Assembly (NCBI GenBank): GCA_965369385.1
Contig: CBDUQP010000093.1
Span: forward strand, 1 to 14,739
Direction of reading: 5' to 3'
DNA length: 14,739 bases
Origin: CBDUQP01 sp965369385
GTDB lineage: Bacteria; Planctomycetota; Phycisphaerae; SM23-33
Below, in pieces: positions 13,254 to 14,739 of the stretch (positions are counted from its first letter, which is position 1; each line of letters starts with the position of its first letter). Below the pieces are notes generated by a model that worked only from the letters and a program-made list of their open reading frames with translations, was not told the origin of the DNA and ran no database searches. A program made the position numbers and the translations under genes.

Positions 13254-14739
13254 CCGAAGCTCAACCACCGCAAACCCCTCCGGAAATAAGACTGACACCT
13301 TCACAGCAGAATGCCGCGATAGACTCCATCAACGTAAGCATGGCCCTTCGCAGCGGCGCAGGTTGCGGCAAAACGTTCGTGCTGGCCCTGCGTTTTACCG
13401 AACTGCTAAAGGCCTATCAGGGCGAAGACAGCCCCCTTTCGCACTTCGTGGCACTGACATTCACCGAAAAAGCGGCGCTCGAGATGCAACAGAGAGTTCG
13501 CGCCATGCTGCACGCCGAGTCCCGCATTGCAGACCCCACCATGCAATCGCGAATGCTGGAATGGATTGAAGAACTCCCCGAAGCCCGGATATCCACCATA
13601 CACAGCTTCTGTGCAAACCTGCTACGAACCCACGCCATAGAAGCCGGCGTTGACCCGGCATTCTCGGTATGTGCAGACGATCTGCTCAAGACCCAACTCA
13701 CACAGGACACCTGCGACCGGGCAGCTCTCACAGCCGTCGAAGCAGGCGACGAAGACCTGATCGAAGTGATCGAGGCCACCAGCTACCAGAAGGTAGTTGA
13801 CCTGGCGAGCGAAATGGTGACGCGGCGGGAAGTATGGTCCATCGCTGACTACGCCACGCCCGAAGTTATACTCGACCACTGGCACAAATGCTGGCAGAAC
13901 GCCCGCCAGGCAGCATTCGAACGCCTCGACAACGCATCCGGCATTAGCTCGAAACTGGACAAGGTTTGCGCCGTGCAATGCGCTGACCCCGATGACAAGC
14001 TCCTTCCGCTAAGCCGCAGAGCCATCGACCTGGCACAATTGATATGCTCCGGCGATGACAGAACAGCAGGCACGTTCGCCGAACTGGCGGAAGTAAAATT
14101 CCGCACCTACGGCACGATGAAGGCATGGGGCAGCAAAGAAAACGCCAAAGAACTGCGAGACAGCCTCAAGGAAGTTCAGGCAGAACTCGCCGAGTTCGCA
14201 ATATATGCCGAAGAGCTTGGCGAGCAGGACAAGCGGGCGTCCAAGACGCTGTCGGTACTGGCGAATCTTGCACAGAAAGCCAATGACGCCTATGACATCG
14301 AGAAACGCAAACGCGGCATGCTCGATTTCACTGACCTCACACAAAAGACGCACGCCCTGCTGACAGGCAACAAGCCCCTGCGAAATCGCCTTGCATGCAA
14401 TATTCACCAACTACTCGTGGATGAATGCCAGGATACCGATGCGTTCCAGCTTGAACTGCTCAATACTCTGGTCTCGTTTGACGATTCCGACACGGATGGG
14501 GCCAAGGCGTTCATCGTGGGCGACGGAAAGCAAAGTATCTACAAATTCCGCGGCGCGGATGTGGAAGTCTTCGAGAATATGTGCGCCGCACTGCCCGCTC
14601 AACGCAGCGAAGTCCTGGACCTGTCATTCAGAACCCACGCCGGCGGAGTCGAATTCGTGAACCACGTGTTCGCCCAGCTCATGGGCGAGCATTACCAGCC
14701 CATTCACGCCCACCGCAGCGACACACCACCCCAGCCGTC
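13250..14739 (+). CDS. addA: ATP-dependent helicase/nuclease subunit A (AddA), partial, C-terminus cut by window edge
   Basis: SF1A (UvrD-like) helicase motor of AddAB. 496 codons are in the window, with no stop before the edge. Motifs run in order: Q-motif LTPSQQNAAI (15-24), Walker A SGAGCGKT (35-42), Ia LTFTEKAALEMQ (69-80), STIHSFC (115-121), MLDFTDL, Walker B VDECQDT (390-396, a DExQDT type), III GDGKQSIYKFRGAD (424-437) and IV LSFRTH (458-463). The remaining helicase motifs and the second PD-(D/E)XK nuclease domain would follow past the edge; full AddA is about 1100-1250 aa. It starts at GTG 13250, overlapping the addB TGA by four bases. The order addB-addA with coupling is the usual arrangement and supports both names. 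UvrD or RecB are less likely given the AddB partner. Confidence 0.93.
   Translation, partial: MTEAQPPQTPPEIRLTPSQQNAAIDSINVSMALRSGAGCGKTFVLALRFTELLKAYQGEDSPLSHFVALTFTEKAALEMQQRVRAMLHAESRIADPTMQSRMLEWIEELPEARISTIHSFCANLLRTHAIEAGVDPAFSVCADDLLKTQLTQDTCDRAALTAVEAGDEDLIEVIEATSYQKVVDLASEMVTRREVWSIADYATPEVILDHWHKCWQNARQAAFERLDNASGISSKLDKVCAVQCADPDDKLLPLSRRAIDLAQLICSGDDRTAGTFAELAEVKFRTYGTMKAWGSKENAKELRDSLKEVQAELAEFAIYAEELGEQDKRASKTLSVLANLAQKANDAYDIEKRKRGMLDFTDLTQKTHALLTGNKPLRNRLACNIHQLLVDECQDTDAFQLELLNTLVSFDDSDTDGAKAFIVGDGKQSIYKFRGADVEVFENMCAALPAQRSEVLDLSFRTHAGGVEFVNHVFAQLMGEHYQPIHAHRSDTPPQP

Noticed and set aside
11922..13304. A 460-codon minus-strand open frame
   Set aside because: Antisense to the nuclease half of addB, where the plus strand carries the DYK and cysteine motifs. 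High GC leaves long antisense frames open.
9930..14739. addB-addA read as a phage-defence helicase/nuclease pair
   Set aside because: Motif set, order, size and overlap are those of the housekeeping AddAB recombination enzyme; no defence genes are nearby.

Overview
The window looks like a chromosomal piece of a GC-rich bacterium of the PVC superphylum, most likely a planctomycete of the Phycisphaerae/Sedimentisphaerales kind. This is an inference. It rests on a secreted glycoside-hydrolase-like lipoprotein, orphan lipoproteins, a large kinase-like membrane protein of unknown role, spacers full of hairpin repeats (including a CGGGGACAGTCCC-type and a CATGGCGAC-type repeat), and an AddAB recombination pair. 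No rRNA, tRNA, CRISPR array, transposase or integrase was seen.

Layout, left to right. (1) A minus-strand gene runs off the left edge (1-1114). It encodes a signal peptide, a jelly-roll carbohydrate-binding-like module and the start of a clan GH-A-like hydrolase domain. Its upstream spacer carries two matching palindromes 32 bp apart, probably operators of a sugar regulator. (2) A plus-strand pair rimO-pgpA (1367-3249) overlaps by GTGA. (3) A spacer between convergent genes (3250-3462) holds one terminator-like inverted repeat and two REP/BIME-like hairpins. (4) A minus-strand 902-aa protein (3463-6171) joins a kinase-like fold to about ten membrane segments; the expected catalytic Asp appears to be replaced. 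(5) A divergent spacer (6172-6533) carries two dyads and the fba -10 box. (6) fba, a class II fructose-bisphosphate aldolase (6534-7556), is followed by a hairpin terminator. (7) A 527-aa orphan lipoprotein follows (7781-9364). (8) A 565-bp non-coding spacer holds a run of hairpins and a 9-10 bp microsatellite. (9) addB (9930-13253) and the start of addA (13250 to the right edge) form a translationally coupled pair.

Most genes are housekeeping: ribosome modification, phospholipid synthesis, glycolysis/gluconeogenesis and double-strand-break repair. They do not form one pathway. The parts that stand out are the atypical kinase/membrane fusion, the paired operators of the hydrolase gene, and the hairpin-packed spacers. 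No defence system or other clearly new multi-gene system is visible.
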